The position numbers were made by a program, and so were the translations under genes. The notes beneath the pieces are model-generated. The model was given only the letters and a program-made list of their open reading frames with translations, searched no databases and had not been told where the DNA came from. Of a stretch of 64,000 nucleotides of DNA, positions 12,664 through 22,700 are shown one piece after another. Numbering within the stretch: the stretch's first letter is position 1; the number at the start of each line of letters is the position of its first letter. The DNA is from Haematococcus lacustris (lineage: Eukaryota > Chlorophyta > Chlorophyceae > Chlamydomonadales > Haematococcaceae): contig JASKMD010000013.1 in NCBI GenBank assembly GCA_030144725.1, forward strand, positions 5,085,605-5,149,604, given 5' to 3'.

Positions 12664-13196
12664 TCACATCCCGTTGCCCATGAGGCCAGGAATGCCGCCC
12701 GCTGGCATCTGGCCCATGAGGCCCATGATACCGGGCATCATCATGCCGTGGGGCATCATCATGCCACCCATCATGCCTGGCATGGCACCAGGACCTCCCA
12801 ATGGCGGCATCATGTTTGCATCCATGTGGCCTTGCATGCCCATGTGGCCACCACCACCATATCTGCCCCCTCCATAACGGCCTCCCGTGCCACCCATCCC
12901 ACCTCCTCGGCCCCCCCTCCAGCCTCCACCTCCTTGTCTGTCACCATAGCCATTGCCGTCCCACTCGCCCCCATCTCCACCTCCAAAGCGCCCCCCTCTG
13001 CTCCCCCCTCCCCGTCCCCCGTACCCCCCACGTCTGTCGCCATAGCCCCCATAGCCCCCTCCACCACCACCCTCCATGGTGTTCACCAAAAAGGGCGGCC
13101 CCAGCTTGGCGCCCGGCTTCTGGGCCCAGAGCGTCAGCACCAGGCTACGGTTGTGCAACACTCGCCTGGGGCAGCGGCAGCAGCAGCAGTGGTGGA

Positions 13197-13232
<36 letters not shown>

Positions 13233-13665
13233 GGTGGAGGCAGTAGCAGCAGCAGCAGCAGTGGTAGAGGCAGCAGCAGCAGCAGTGGTGGAGGCAGCAG
13301 CAGCAGCAGCAGCAGCAGTGGTGGAGGCAGCAGCGGTAAGTGGCCTGAGGGTGAGGGAAAGGTCATCTTAGATGACGGACAGAGGCCATTTGGGTGCGTC
13401 TTGGCAGCCACAGCGCAGCCCTGGCAACCTGGTGACGTGCCCTAGCAAGGCAGCCATGCAGGTCAGAGCTGGCCAGTGGGCCTTTCAAGGTGCCAGGGCA
13501 GGCTGCAGCAAGCGTCACACTTCGGCAGCGGCTGCAGCAAAAGATGTAGGTGCAGCTGGGTGTCAAGAAGGGATGCAAGACTGAAGGGCTGAGGCGTGCA
13601 GCACTTCACTATTGAGGAGGGGTGTGGGGCCAGATGAGGGGAGAAGAAAGATTGGGCAGAGTGAT

Positions 13666-13706
<41 letters not shown>

Positions 13707-16528
13707 ATAGGGTGTTGCATGGAGAGTGTGGGTGGCTTTGGGATGTGAGGTTGAGGAGTGAGAGGGGAGGTACCTCACCCCTGGAGCTTGTCCTTGCACA
13801 GGGCCGCTGCCTGAGGCTCACTGAACTCCACCAGCGCACAGCCCTTGGACTTGCCGTTAGAGCGGTCAGCAATGAACTCAATGGACACTACCTGCGGTGA
13901 AGGAAGGAGTGGACAGGGCCGTGTCGGGCAAGGAGCAGGCAGTGGCAGGTAGGCTGAACAGGGTGGGGCAGGGCTGAGCACAGTAGAGAGAAGAGTAAGG
14001 TGGGTCAAGGCAGGGTGGGCCAGGGCTGGTTCTGCAACTGGTGTTTTCATGATGCGCTAATGGCTGTGAGAGGGTTGTATGAGGCTCATGGGGCCCCACT
14101 CAGTGCGGTGCATGGAGGGCAGGAGAACTAGGTTAGGGTCAGGGTTAGGGTTGGGTTAGGGTTAGGATCAGGGCCCTAACCCTAACCCTAACCCTAACCC
14201 TAAGATGCAGGGGGGGCGGGAGTACCTTTCCATACTCGCTGCAGAGGGCCTCGACCTCAGCTTCTGTGCTCCACCATGTCATGTTGGCCACATACACCTG
14301 AGTCCGTCAGTGCCCGGCACAAGCATACAAGCATGGCAGTGCAGAGCATGGGCAGCAGCAAAGCCAGTGGTAGCCACACACCACAGCCACAGCACAAGGC
14401 ATGCAACCTGTGGTGGGTAATACGCGATACGTGTATCGATACCGACACATATTTCTCATATGATACAAAAATACACGTATCATACGCAAAAACTACAGGG
14501 CCAGCCGGTACCACCTCTGTACCACCTCTGTATCAATACAAAAAATACATTATTCGCGTGTGTTCTGTCATCGCCTGTATTGACACACGTATTACCCATC
14601 ACTGCGTGCAACAGCACCACTACAAGCGGCAAGCAGTAGGTCGGGAAGGAAACCTTCACTGGGTGGACTTACACATAGCATCACACATGCCGTGGTGGAT
14701 GCAGCCATACAGACAGAGGCTGACACAGGGCGGGCACACCTGGCGGAGCAGTGCATGGCAGTGCAGGCCGGCAGGTCACTGAAGCACCCCGTGCCAGGGT
14801 CCAGCAGCGGCAGGCCAGCCTGCAGTGCACCCCAGCTTGACCCAACCCTCACCCTGGCGCACCTTGCAGTTGCTTTCTGCTGCCTCCCTCACTGCCTCCT
14901 CCTGCACCTCAGGCGCCTGGGTCACCAGGGCTAGCTGCTGCTGCTCCAGGGGCACAGCGCCTGCTGCATGCTGCTGCTGCTGCTGGAGATGCTGCTGCTG
15001 CTGCTGCTGCTGGAGATGTTGCTGGTGTGTTGCTTGTGCTTGCTGGTCTGCCTGCGGCAGGTTCAGGGGCTGCTGGAGTGGAGCTTGTTGTGACTGCTGC
15101 TGCGGCTGCTGCCCGGTCACTGCCCCCATAAACTCATTCAGTCCGCCCTGACCCTGCAGGGCTGCCTGCTCAGCTTGCTGTGGCGTCCCTGCGGTGTGCT
15201 GCTGACCTGTCATAAGCTGGATGCTGGCCCCGCCAGCCTCATCAGCCATTACTGCATCCCCAGCTGAGAAGTACTCCTGCTGCTGCTGCTGCTGCTGCTC
15301 TCCTAGCTTCTGGGGCTGCTGCTCCAGGCCGGCACTGTATGCCCCAGCCCTGTAGCTGTCTGTGGTTGCGGGAGCAGCTGCGGCGCCTAGAGGGGCAGGG
15401 GGCTGCACAGCAGCTTGAAGGGCAGTGGTGTCAGGGCCTGCCTCTTGCACAACAGGCTCTGAGCCAGTCGTGGAAGGCTGCACTGCACCTGGACACAGCA
15501 GGGAACACAGCAGCTCCTCGTATACATCCACACGCAGCAGCCACGGAGCCCACATCATTGTGCTTGCAGACTGACATGCTGACAAGCAGCAGGCCAGCAA
15601 CTTAACCATGACGATGATGAACAGCACCATCACCAGGTCTGTCTCCAGCCGTTCCAAAAAGTGGCTATGACGCACCCGCCTTGTGTGCAGATGTGACATG
15701 GCCAGGGACGAGGTGTGACAGGATCAGCAGCAGGGTTGGTGTGGTGTAGGCTGGGTAATGTCAAGGGACAGCAGTAGCAGCAGCCTCTGCAGGCTTCATC
15801 TAGACACAGCTTGCCTGCCTGACAGCCTTGCCCTGACCTGCCCTTGACCTGCCCTTGACTGCCTGACAGCCTACAGCAGCTCATCCCACTTTAGCCTGGA
15901 GCATGACAGCATGACCTCGTTGATCATGACAAGCATGACAGCATGACCTCGCCAACCATACCTTGCCAACCATACCTCACCAGCCAACACAGCGTGAGAG
16001 GGGCATCAGGGGCCTCACCTGCATATTGCATGTGTCCTGCCGGCTCATTCCCTCCTTGCTGCGCTGCATGGGCTTGCTCTTCCATAGCTGACTGATCATA
16101 GCCGTACTGTGGAGCCGCCTCAGCCGCTACATCATATTCTGACTTAACTCCAGGCTCTGCTTCATACTCCTGCTCAGCTTCAATTGTCTGTGTGAAAGAG
16201 TTGAAGGTGGCACCGACAGCAACATGTTGTGTAATGTTCCAGTACCAAGTGAGACCCTAACTGTATTCTTCCTGCTGCTTGTTCATAGCTGCTGGCCATG
16301 GCAGTGGCACCTGGCTGGGCCGGTGCTCGTACATGAAGGCATCTGGCTCCAACGCCTCCTCTCCTCCCTCGACTTCAGTGTAGGGATGCTCCGCCTGCCC
16401 TGCAACTTCTGCAACCATGAGCAAACACTCCAGCTGATGATCAGACAGCCGATGCGAGCATCAGACATGCGATGGGTCAGCCTCTGACCTGAGGGAAGGC
16501 CCAGCTCATCCTCGAAGTCGAAGCTCAT
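12664..16528 (-). CDS. CFIm68/CPSF6-like subunit of mRNA cleavage factor I
   Basis: I can build a seven-exon model whose phases all agree: 16528-16489, 16408-16262, 16177-16019, 15488-14863, 14297-14226, 13891-13779, 13165-12664. It totals 1659 nt, or 552 residues plus stop. The start is the ATG opening MSFDFEDELG. Residues of about 60-330 are acidic and then very Gln-rich. One RRM follows: its RNP2 strand reads VYVANMTWW, and the conserved WW and the later SNGKSKGCALVEF (RNP1) are typical of the CFIm68/CPSF6 RRM. The tail of about 160 residues is Gly-rich (RGG and GGYGG type) and ends in a Met/Pro/Gly run. In animals and plants this protein binds CFIm25 in the nucleus and helps choose poly(A) sites. 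The last intron holds long CAG/GGTGG runs, and the third exon boundary has an alternative acceptor 10 nt away. Confidence 0.85.
13166..13345. repeat. CAG/GGTGGAGG low-complexity tract in last intron of CFIm68-like gene
   Basis: Runs of agc alternate with ggtggaggc on the plus strand. The tract gives long Ser/Gly ORFs on the plus strand and Leu/Pro ORFs on the minus strand. It lies inside the intron between the RRM exon and the Gly-rich exon, so these ORFs are not taken as genes. Confidence 0.8.
13664..13706. repeat. (TG)n microsatellite
   Basis: An uninterrupted gt/tg dinucleotide run of about 40 bp lies in the same intron as the CAG tract. Confidence 0.95.
14131..14204. repeat. Head-to-head interstitial telomeric repeats (TTAGGG)n-(CCCTAA)n
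   Basis: Slightly degenerate TTAGGG repeats (14131-14173) run directly into perfect CCCTAA repeats (14174-14204) through the palindrome agggccct. This orientation is the one left by end-to-end telomere fusion. The block lies within the intron between the two RRM exons of the CFIm68-like gene. The human-type hexamer differs from the TTTTAGGG of Chlamydomonas reinhardtii. From memory, TTAGGG telomeres have been reported in some other chlamydomonadalean lineages. Confidence 0.95.
14415..14597. mobile_element. Small AT-rich element with terminal inverted repeats
   Basis: The 183-bp element starts gggtaatacg and ends cgtattaccc, a 10-bp perfect inverted repeat that continues imperfectly inwards. 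It is more AT-rich than its surroundings and contains further palindromic acgtatca/gatacgtg motifs. I could not identify a target-site duplication, so the superfamily is unassigned. It lies in the intron between the Gln-rich exon and the first RRM exon of the CFIm68-like gene. Confidence 0.55.
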
Positions 16529-16732
16529 CAAGCTCGGTTAGTTGCAAGCACAAAGCGGGCGGCAGAATTTTTGTTTCACTGAAGGCGCAATAGCGCAGCG
16601 GCTTTGTGTAGTTCTACCGACAATGGGTCACCAGCTTGGTGCGCCTCCACTGGCCACAGCGAGCATGTTTCACATGGAACTGGGGCATGTCAAATGGCTT
16701 CAAATGATTTTATGCATCTCCCACACCCATGT

Positions 16733-17184
16733 GCAGGTTCTATGACCGGGACGTGTCAGCCGCGCTGAACATTCGCCGCTGCGCAGTTGGGTTAGGGCCA
16801 CGCCCCACTGAGCTGTGCTACTGGACTAACCGCCCAGCCATTAGGGCGCGACCATATCATTTTTGATCATATTTCAGCATGGACATATCAACTGCCTTGT
16901 GGGCCGCCCTTGGCAGATATGGCCGTGGCTTAGTGATCCATACATAGCTAAGGGTCTCCGCTAGCCTACTCTCCGCTCGCTAAGTCTCAACTCTTCTCCA
17001 CCGCCCTACAAACGGTGAAAATCAAATTCCAATCATATTCAGTCATATCGGCGTTTCCTCAGGAAAATCATATTTCGGTCGCGCCCTACCAGCCATGCCT
17101 GAGCCAGGCCAGCCAGGCCAGGAGTGGGTGAAGATAGCCGACAAGGCCCTGTTGCGTAAGTTGCAGAGTAAGATGCAGCGATAG
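16733..17184 (+). pseudogene. Fanzor/TnpB-type nuclease C-terminal remnant, split by a MITE
   Basis: After a splice-acceptor-like gtgcag the frame reads FYDRDVSAALNIRRC, the RuvC-III region of Fanzor/TnpB proteins (consensus DRDxNAAxNI), with Ser where Asn is usual. It continues to TELCYW. The 247-bp MITE then interrupts it. If the MITE and one 8-bp target copy are ignored, the frame continues through PEPGQPGQEWVKIADKALLR and stops at 17182-17184. RuvC-I and RuvC-II are not visible upstream, so this is a 3' fragment. Its sequence belongs to a different subfamily from the copies at 41 and 45 kb. Confidence 0.7.
16842..17088. mobile_element. 247-bp hAT-type MITE with 8-bp target-site duplication
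   Basis: The element begins tagggcgcgacc and ends ggtcgcgcccta, a perfect 12-bp terminal inverted repeat extended imperfectly by AT-rich sequence. It is flanked on both sides by ccagccat (16834-16841 and 17089-17096). An 8-bp duplication with a TA(G)GG-type end is characteristic of hAT elements. It has no coding capacity and sits inside the Fanzor remnant. Confidence 0.9.
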
Positions 17185-17389
17185 CCAGCTACAGCAAGTC
17201 ACCCGCAATGAAGCAAACCACGAAACCCCTCACAAAAGGGATGTGTGTGCGTTGGAGCTGCTAGAGGAGCTCTAGCTACAAGCACACATACCAGGATGGC
17301 GGAGCTGAAGTGGGCATTAGGCACGCTAGCCGTAGCCTTCACAATGATGAGCTCACAACCTGTGTTTAGTTACATGGGGACGGCATTGG

Positions 17390-17812
17390 CATGGGGACGG
17401 CATTGGCATCAATCACATGGCACCACACCTGCTGAACAGACAGCTCTCTACAGAAGTTCGCACGAGCCTGACTAGGTTTAGGTTAGGCAACAGCGGTTTG
17501 GGGGTGGAGAAGGCTCGGTTTGAGGGGGTAACTTTCATTGATCGCACTTGCACTAGATGCACAGAGGGGGTAGTGGATGACGCCATGCATTTCATCTTTG
17601 AGTGCACTGCCACGAGTTCCATCAGGGAGCAGCCAGAGTTTGCCATGACTTTACAGAACAATAATGAGAATTTGCATGACTTCATGTTGAGCCCATGTGC
17701 ACCTTTGTTTGTGCACCTTGCTTTGAAGTGCGTACAGAAAGTCCCGAACCCCTAGAGGGGGAGGGCGGCCAAGCAGCCTAACGGCTGACGGCTTAAGCGG
17801 TGTAAGCCACCT
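17390..17812 (+). pseudogene. Non-LTR retrotransposon 3' end (RT C-terminal zinc knuckle and 3' UTR)
   Basis: The ORF ending at 17755 contains CTRCTEGVVDDAMHFIFEC, a Cys-x2-Cys...His-x4-Cys arrangement typical of the C-terminal knuckle of many LINE reverse transcriptases. The Asp-Asp before the His is also typical. No RT palm motifs lie upstream, as expected for a 5'-truncated insertion. After the stop a short 3' UTR, starting near aaagtcccgaacccctagag and ending gtgtaagcc, can fold as a hairpin around ggctgacggc. The same 3' end recurs at 63440-63645. Confidence 0.65.
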
Positions 17813-18033
17813 ATCCTAATTACAACTCATGCCCATAAACATGCACAATTGGTCCTTCAGTATGAAGTGCCTAGACCGGCGCCTCTGCGTCATCATAGTC
17901 ACCCGCAACCACTGGATGAAGGCCTGGCTGCTGATTGCTTGACTGCTTGGCTTCAACCGCTTCCCCCACATTGCAAGCTTGGAAGCCGTCATAGTGCTCA
18001 TGTAAGCGTCATATGTAACCCTAGCCATTAAAC

Positions 18034-18416
18034 ATGCTCGCGTGCAAACTTAAGCCATATGAGATACGCCTGTCCTACTGCCGCATGTCTCCGCCTAGCT
18101 GGACGACCGCCGCCCGCATCCTGGCCGCGCCGGTCCTCGCCAGCTCGCTCAAACCGGGGTGGGTCTGTGCGAGGCCACTAGACGCACCATTTGGGATCTC
18201 CAACATCATGCGACGCGAGCGGTCCACGCGGGCCCACGTGGTTCTGACCACCCTTGAAAGGCCAACCCCGGCGGTTGGATCGGCCAGGGTCATGTGCACA
18301 TGCTGGGTCGCGGGTTTTGTCTCCGGGCATTCATCGCAAGCATCATCACAAATATCCAGGGTGCGCTGGTAAGATATGGGGTGTTTTGTGCACCGCACCT
18401 GTGGCCGACACATCAA
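18034..18416. other. Unresolved ORFs of over 110 codons open on both strands
   Basis: Both strands are open for over 110 codons here. The minus frame (18416-18075) contains a Cys-containing stretch, CDDACDECPETK, and reads more like protein than the plus frame. I recognise no domain and cannot find convincing splice partners. It could be a degenerate transposon ORF. Confidence 0.25.
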
Positions 18417-18419
18417 CGG

Positions 18420-19790
18420 CTGGTGATGTGCACAGGGGGGCTGGGCAGCGGCAGGCTGGCAGGGGTGCGTGCGGGGACCCCTGCCATGTCTTGTGTGCTT
18501 TGTGATGGCAGTGGGCCGGCGCCCTGGGGCCCTGTCAAGACAGCAGGCGCTGAGGCTGCACTGTCTGCCTTGCTTTTATAGGGAAGAAAGGCTGTTGGCA
18601 CTTTGTAACTGGACATCTTCAGCTCATGGTTCCAAAAATACCTGCAGCCATGCCAGCCATGCATGCAGAGGTTACACATTTGAGAAAAACTGGCTTTGCT
18701 TGCCTTTTGAAACCGGGCTGTGCGCAGCTCCCCTGCCCATGTGTGGGGCAGCACGCACCTGAACTGCTGGCCAGTTGGGGGGTACACTCCTAGGCACTCA
18801 GACCATGCAGGTGCATGCGCCCGCACGATGCTTGCATGGGCCTTAGACAAGGGGCCGTCTGTGCGTGCCCCCTCGACCTGCAGAAAGGCAAGGCCAGGTA
18901 TTCACCCTTCACCCTGCGCCTACCACCGCCCTTCACCCTTCGCCCACCGGAAAGGCAATTGACCATGGCAAAGGCTGCTGCAGCATAGGTGGTAGCGACA
19001 GCAGTTGAGTCGTGAGGCCACAAACCACAGCCGCTGATAGCCGGCTACCCTCATCAACACGGCACTAGGCCAAGACGGCATTGCAGCTTAGCTGCTCAAA
19101 GCAGCAGTCCCCGCCGGAGCATTGTGTGCCTGCACCTCTCCATGGTTGCAGCACATGACAGTGGGCAGGCCCCAGCAGCATGGAAGCAGGCCATGTCGGT
19201 TGCCCATCCTACACATCAGGGTAACCTCACCCTCACCAACAATTACCAGGGTTAGTCCCTAACAACGACCCTGCCAAGTGCCACCTCTTGCCATGCATTC
19301 CCTCATAGTCATGGCCGCCGCCGCTCAGGGGCCTCATCACAGCCAGGGGCACCATGGAGGTGTCAGCAGCGCCAGGCATGCGAGTCAGCCATGCCCTGAC
19401 CTAAGAACTAATGGCTGTTATCGCCTGGGGAGGAGATCACAGCCAAAGTGGAGGTCACAGCAGTGTGGGGCATGGGAGTCAACCATGCTCTGACCAAAGT
19501 CAGGTGTTTGGGGACGCGCAGCTGGACTGAAGCCAAGGTCAGGGCCAGGCACAAGCCACAAACCCACAGGCCTTCGCCACAGCTATCGCCACCCGCGCCA
19601 CCACCTAGAGCGACCGGAGGTGCAACAAGGTGCCACGAGCTGGCCACTCCCACCCCACATCATGCAGCCCCCATGCAGCAGAAGCAAGGCACCATGGAGC
19701 TGATGCCGCAGTTTGCGTACTCCAGCCGCACCCTGACCACTTGGCTTGGCACAGTGTCACAGCAAGGTCAGTGAGCTGTGGGTGTGGGCC
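18420..19790. other. No gene recognised
   Basis: Only short overlapping ORFs are seen. The stretch contains degenerate caccctgcgcc-type runs near 18900 and ccctcaccaac runs near 19230. The last exon or exons and the 3' UTR of the long DUF3754-like gene may fall in 19600-19790. The minus frame there stays open to 19605, but I could not fix the end. Confidence 0.4.
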
Positions 19791-19799
19791 TGACCGCAC

Positions 19800-22700
19800 C
19801 TCGCGCTGCTCGTTGAAATTGCGCACATGTGCTTGATCCAGCGCCTTATCCAGGGGCAGCACCTGGGAGTGTTTGGGAGGAGCAGTGAGCAGGGCCTGCG
19901 GGCTGCTAGCGAGCTGCAGTGCTGCATTTTTAGGAGCACAGATCTTGCGTTACATAAACAGCTAGAGAACTAGCTTCAGAGCGACATGTCACACTAAAAC
20001 CCTTAACAAGTCACACATTCCACCACTCACATGTCCATTGCCATTACCCATACAAGACTGATGGGCTGGATGACTTCCCCACAACACCGCAAGGACCTTG
20101 GCATGGGTACAGTGCATGGCACATCAGCAACGGGGCCGCACTCCTTGCATGCAATGTCCAGCCAATTGCTGCTGCCGCTGATGTGGCTGCTTGTCGGGTG
20201 TGTGATGCCGACGTACGCAGATTGCGGCAGCAACAACAGCAGCAGCCCGGAATCCTGATATGCGATGCCCATGATGGTGTAGTAGTGTGGTAAGTTGCTG
20301 TTTGCGGGCCTGTTCCTCTCACCGCTGCTGCAGCCGCTGCTATGTCACAGCTGATACTGCTGCCATATCTACGGCTGCTGCCATACCTGCTGCTGCTGCT
20401 GCTGCTTGTGAAGTGTGGTGTGTGATGCGAACCGTGCTGGCGGTGGTGTTGGAGGTGGGACGATTCATGACCTGCAGTGCTTACCTGGAGCATGGTCACA
20501 CCCTCTGGCGTGACCTCTTTTGTCAGGATGCCCATCTTCTCCAGCTTGTCAATAGAGTCACCCACCTGGTGTTCACGCCAAGCACACCATGCAGAGCGGA
20601 AGACATGGACATCAGTGATGTGTGAGCTAGGCTCATTGACAGGGATAGGGTCAAGAGTGATGAGTGGCATGGTCAGGGTCATGGCACAGCATGGGTGCAT
20701 GGAGGTGACCCATCTGCCATCAGAGGTGGCAAGGCCAGGGTCTGGCATGAGCATCAGGAGACGGCACGACCTGATGGACAGCAGTGAGAGATAGGAGGAG
20801 AGCAAGGCGATCAGCACAGCGGCATTAGGGATAGAAACGGCATGGTGTACAGCAGTGAGAGGTAGTGCAAAGGCGATCAGGACAGTGGCATTAGGGATAG
20901 AAATGGCATAATGTACAGCAGTGAGAGGTAGAGCAAAGGCGATCAGGACAGTGGCTTCAGGAGTTACAAAGAAGAGACAACATCGGGGTTGTGGACAGCA
21001 CGTGCTTAAAGTGAGGTAGGTGTCTGCCACCTGCCATGCTGACACACGTTTTAGGGCTGCCCCTGCACGTCATGGTCCATGCGGCTGGTCAGTCAGGCCC
21101 TGGGTCCCGGCCAGGCGGGGTCAGCTGCTTGTCGGTCTACTCCAGGGCCTGGCATGAGGGTGCCACCTACCTCGAAGTCAAGCCGTGCTTTGACATCACT
21201 GCCCCTGAAGGCGGGCAGGCGGGCAGGCGCGTGGTAAGGGGGTCAGGTAGTCAGGCAGTGATGCAGGTGGGCAGGCAGCCAGCCAGCCAATCAGTCAGTG
21301 GAGCGGGCAGGCCGGCATTAGCTGGAGCGGGAGGGCCTAGTCCAGTAAGCAGGCAGAGCAGCCTGTATCGCCAGCTGCCGCACATCGTGTCATTGTTTCC
21401 TGTGTGGGTGGTGCATGCCTGTGCTCCCATGCCTATGCTAGCAGGACAATGAGCGCTTATCAAGCCACAACTCCTGCTGCACCTGCCACCAGCCTCGCCT
21501 GCCAAGCTATTCTGCGAGTCTGCCAGCCCGCCAGCCTGGTCTTGCAGCCTGAGTGTAAGAGCTTGGTGCCTGCCAGGCTAGGCTGCTAACTTGCCAGCCT
21601 GCCTGCCTGGTCCTGCAGCCTCACTGTAACTGCCGAAGGTAGGCCTCGACTGCTTTGTCCAGCTCCAGCTTGGACACAGGTGTGGGCTGCTTGAGGCCGC
21701 GCCACAGGAAGAAGTAGGCCAGCATGACCTCGTTGTCCTCCTGAGCAAGGGCGAGGGACAAGGGCAAGGTGGCAGCCCAGGGCCTGGCACCACTCCCTCC
21801 TCCCTCCCTCCTCCCTCCCTCCTCCCTCCCTCCTCCTGCTCCTCCTCCACCCAAACCCTCCTCCTCCCACCCCACCCTTTCCTACCAACACACCAGCCAG
21901 GTTCACGGTAGCCTTGAAGTAGGCTCGGCCTGGTGGCCACACCTCTGCCTCAGCCACGGTTCCAGGCAGGGCATGCCTCATCTAGGGCCAGTGCAGGGGG
22001 CCAGGTGGGGAGACGGCAGCTCCTGGGGTTCTGTCGCAACGTGGCTGCCTAAAGCACACGCAGCCTTGGTGGGCTCACACCTGTTCCTGGGCCTCCCCCA
22101 TGACGCCGCCCAGCACGCCAGAGTTGTTCTCAAGGTTGTGGCTCAGCGCCAACTCGTTGAGGCTGGCTTGGTACGCCATCATCTTGTCCTTCACGGCCAG
22201 ATACGCCTTCACACCCCTGCAGCAAGCTGGGGAGCCTGATCTGGACATGGCAGGGCCTGATCAGGCTCGTTCTATACCCTGAGCTAGGAATGTCAGAGTG
22301 TCACCACGCTAGTGACTGGCCCCGTTGTGGACAATCGCCTGCCCTGTTTTCCACCCTCTCTCTGCTTCTCCTCGCCACACTGTGGCAGCAGGCACCACAG
22401 GTATTTGCTGCGAGTATTTACTGAAATGAGCTTGGCATTCACATTAGTACAGAAATGGGGCAGCAACGGGCCCACAGAGATGCCAAACTCTAACCATAAT
22501 TGGCACCTGACTATGTCACAACAGAAATGAGGCCATGGTTGCGAGGCATGGGAGTCCTTTCCCTTTCGCAGCTCATGGCACCACCACCCTCCCTGCTAGG
22601 CCATACCCTTGACGTACCAGGTGAGGGGCATGACGATCAGCACAATGCTGGTGGCGATGTCCGTCACACCGGCAAAGTGCAGCGTGCCTGTGGCAGCCTT

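Noticed and set aside
12748..13445. Long plus-strand Ser/Gly and His/Pro ORFs
   Set aside because: They are shadows of the Gly-rich exon and of the intronic CAG/GGTGG tract of the minus-strand CFIm68-like gene.
21890..21981. Minus-strand frame MRHALPGTVAEAEVWPPGRA as an exon
   Set aside because: It falls in the intron between two exons that join directly in the order expected for DUF3754 (GEAQEQ then EDNEVMLAYFF).
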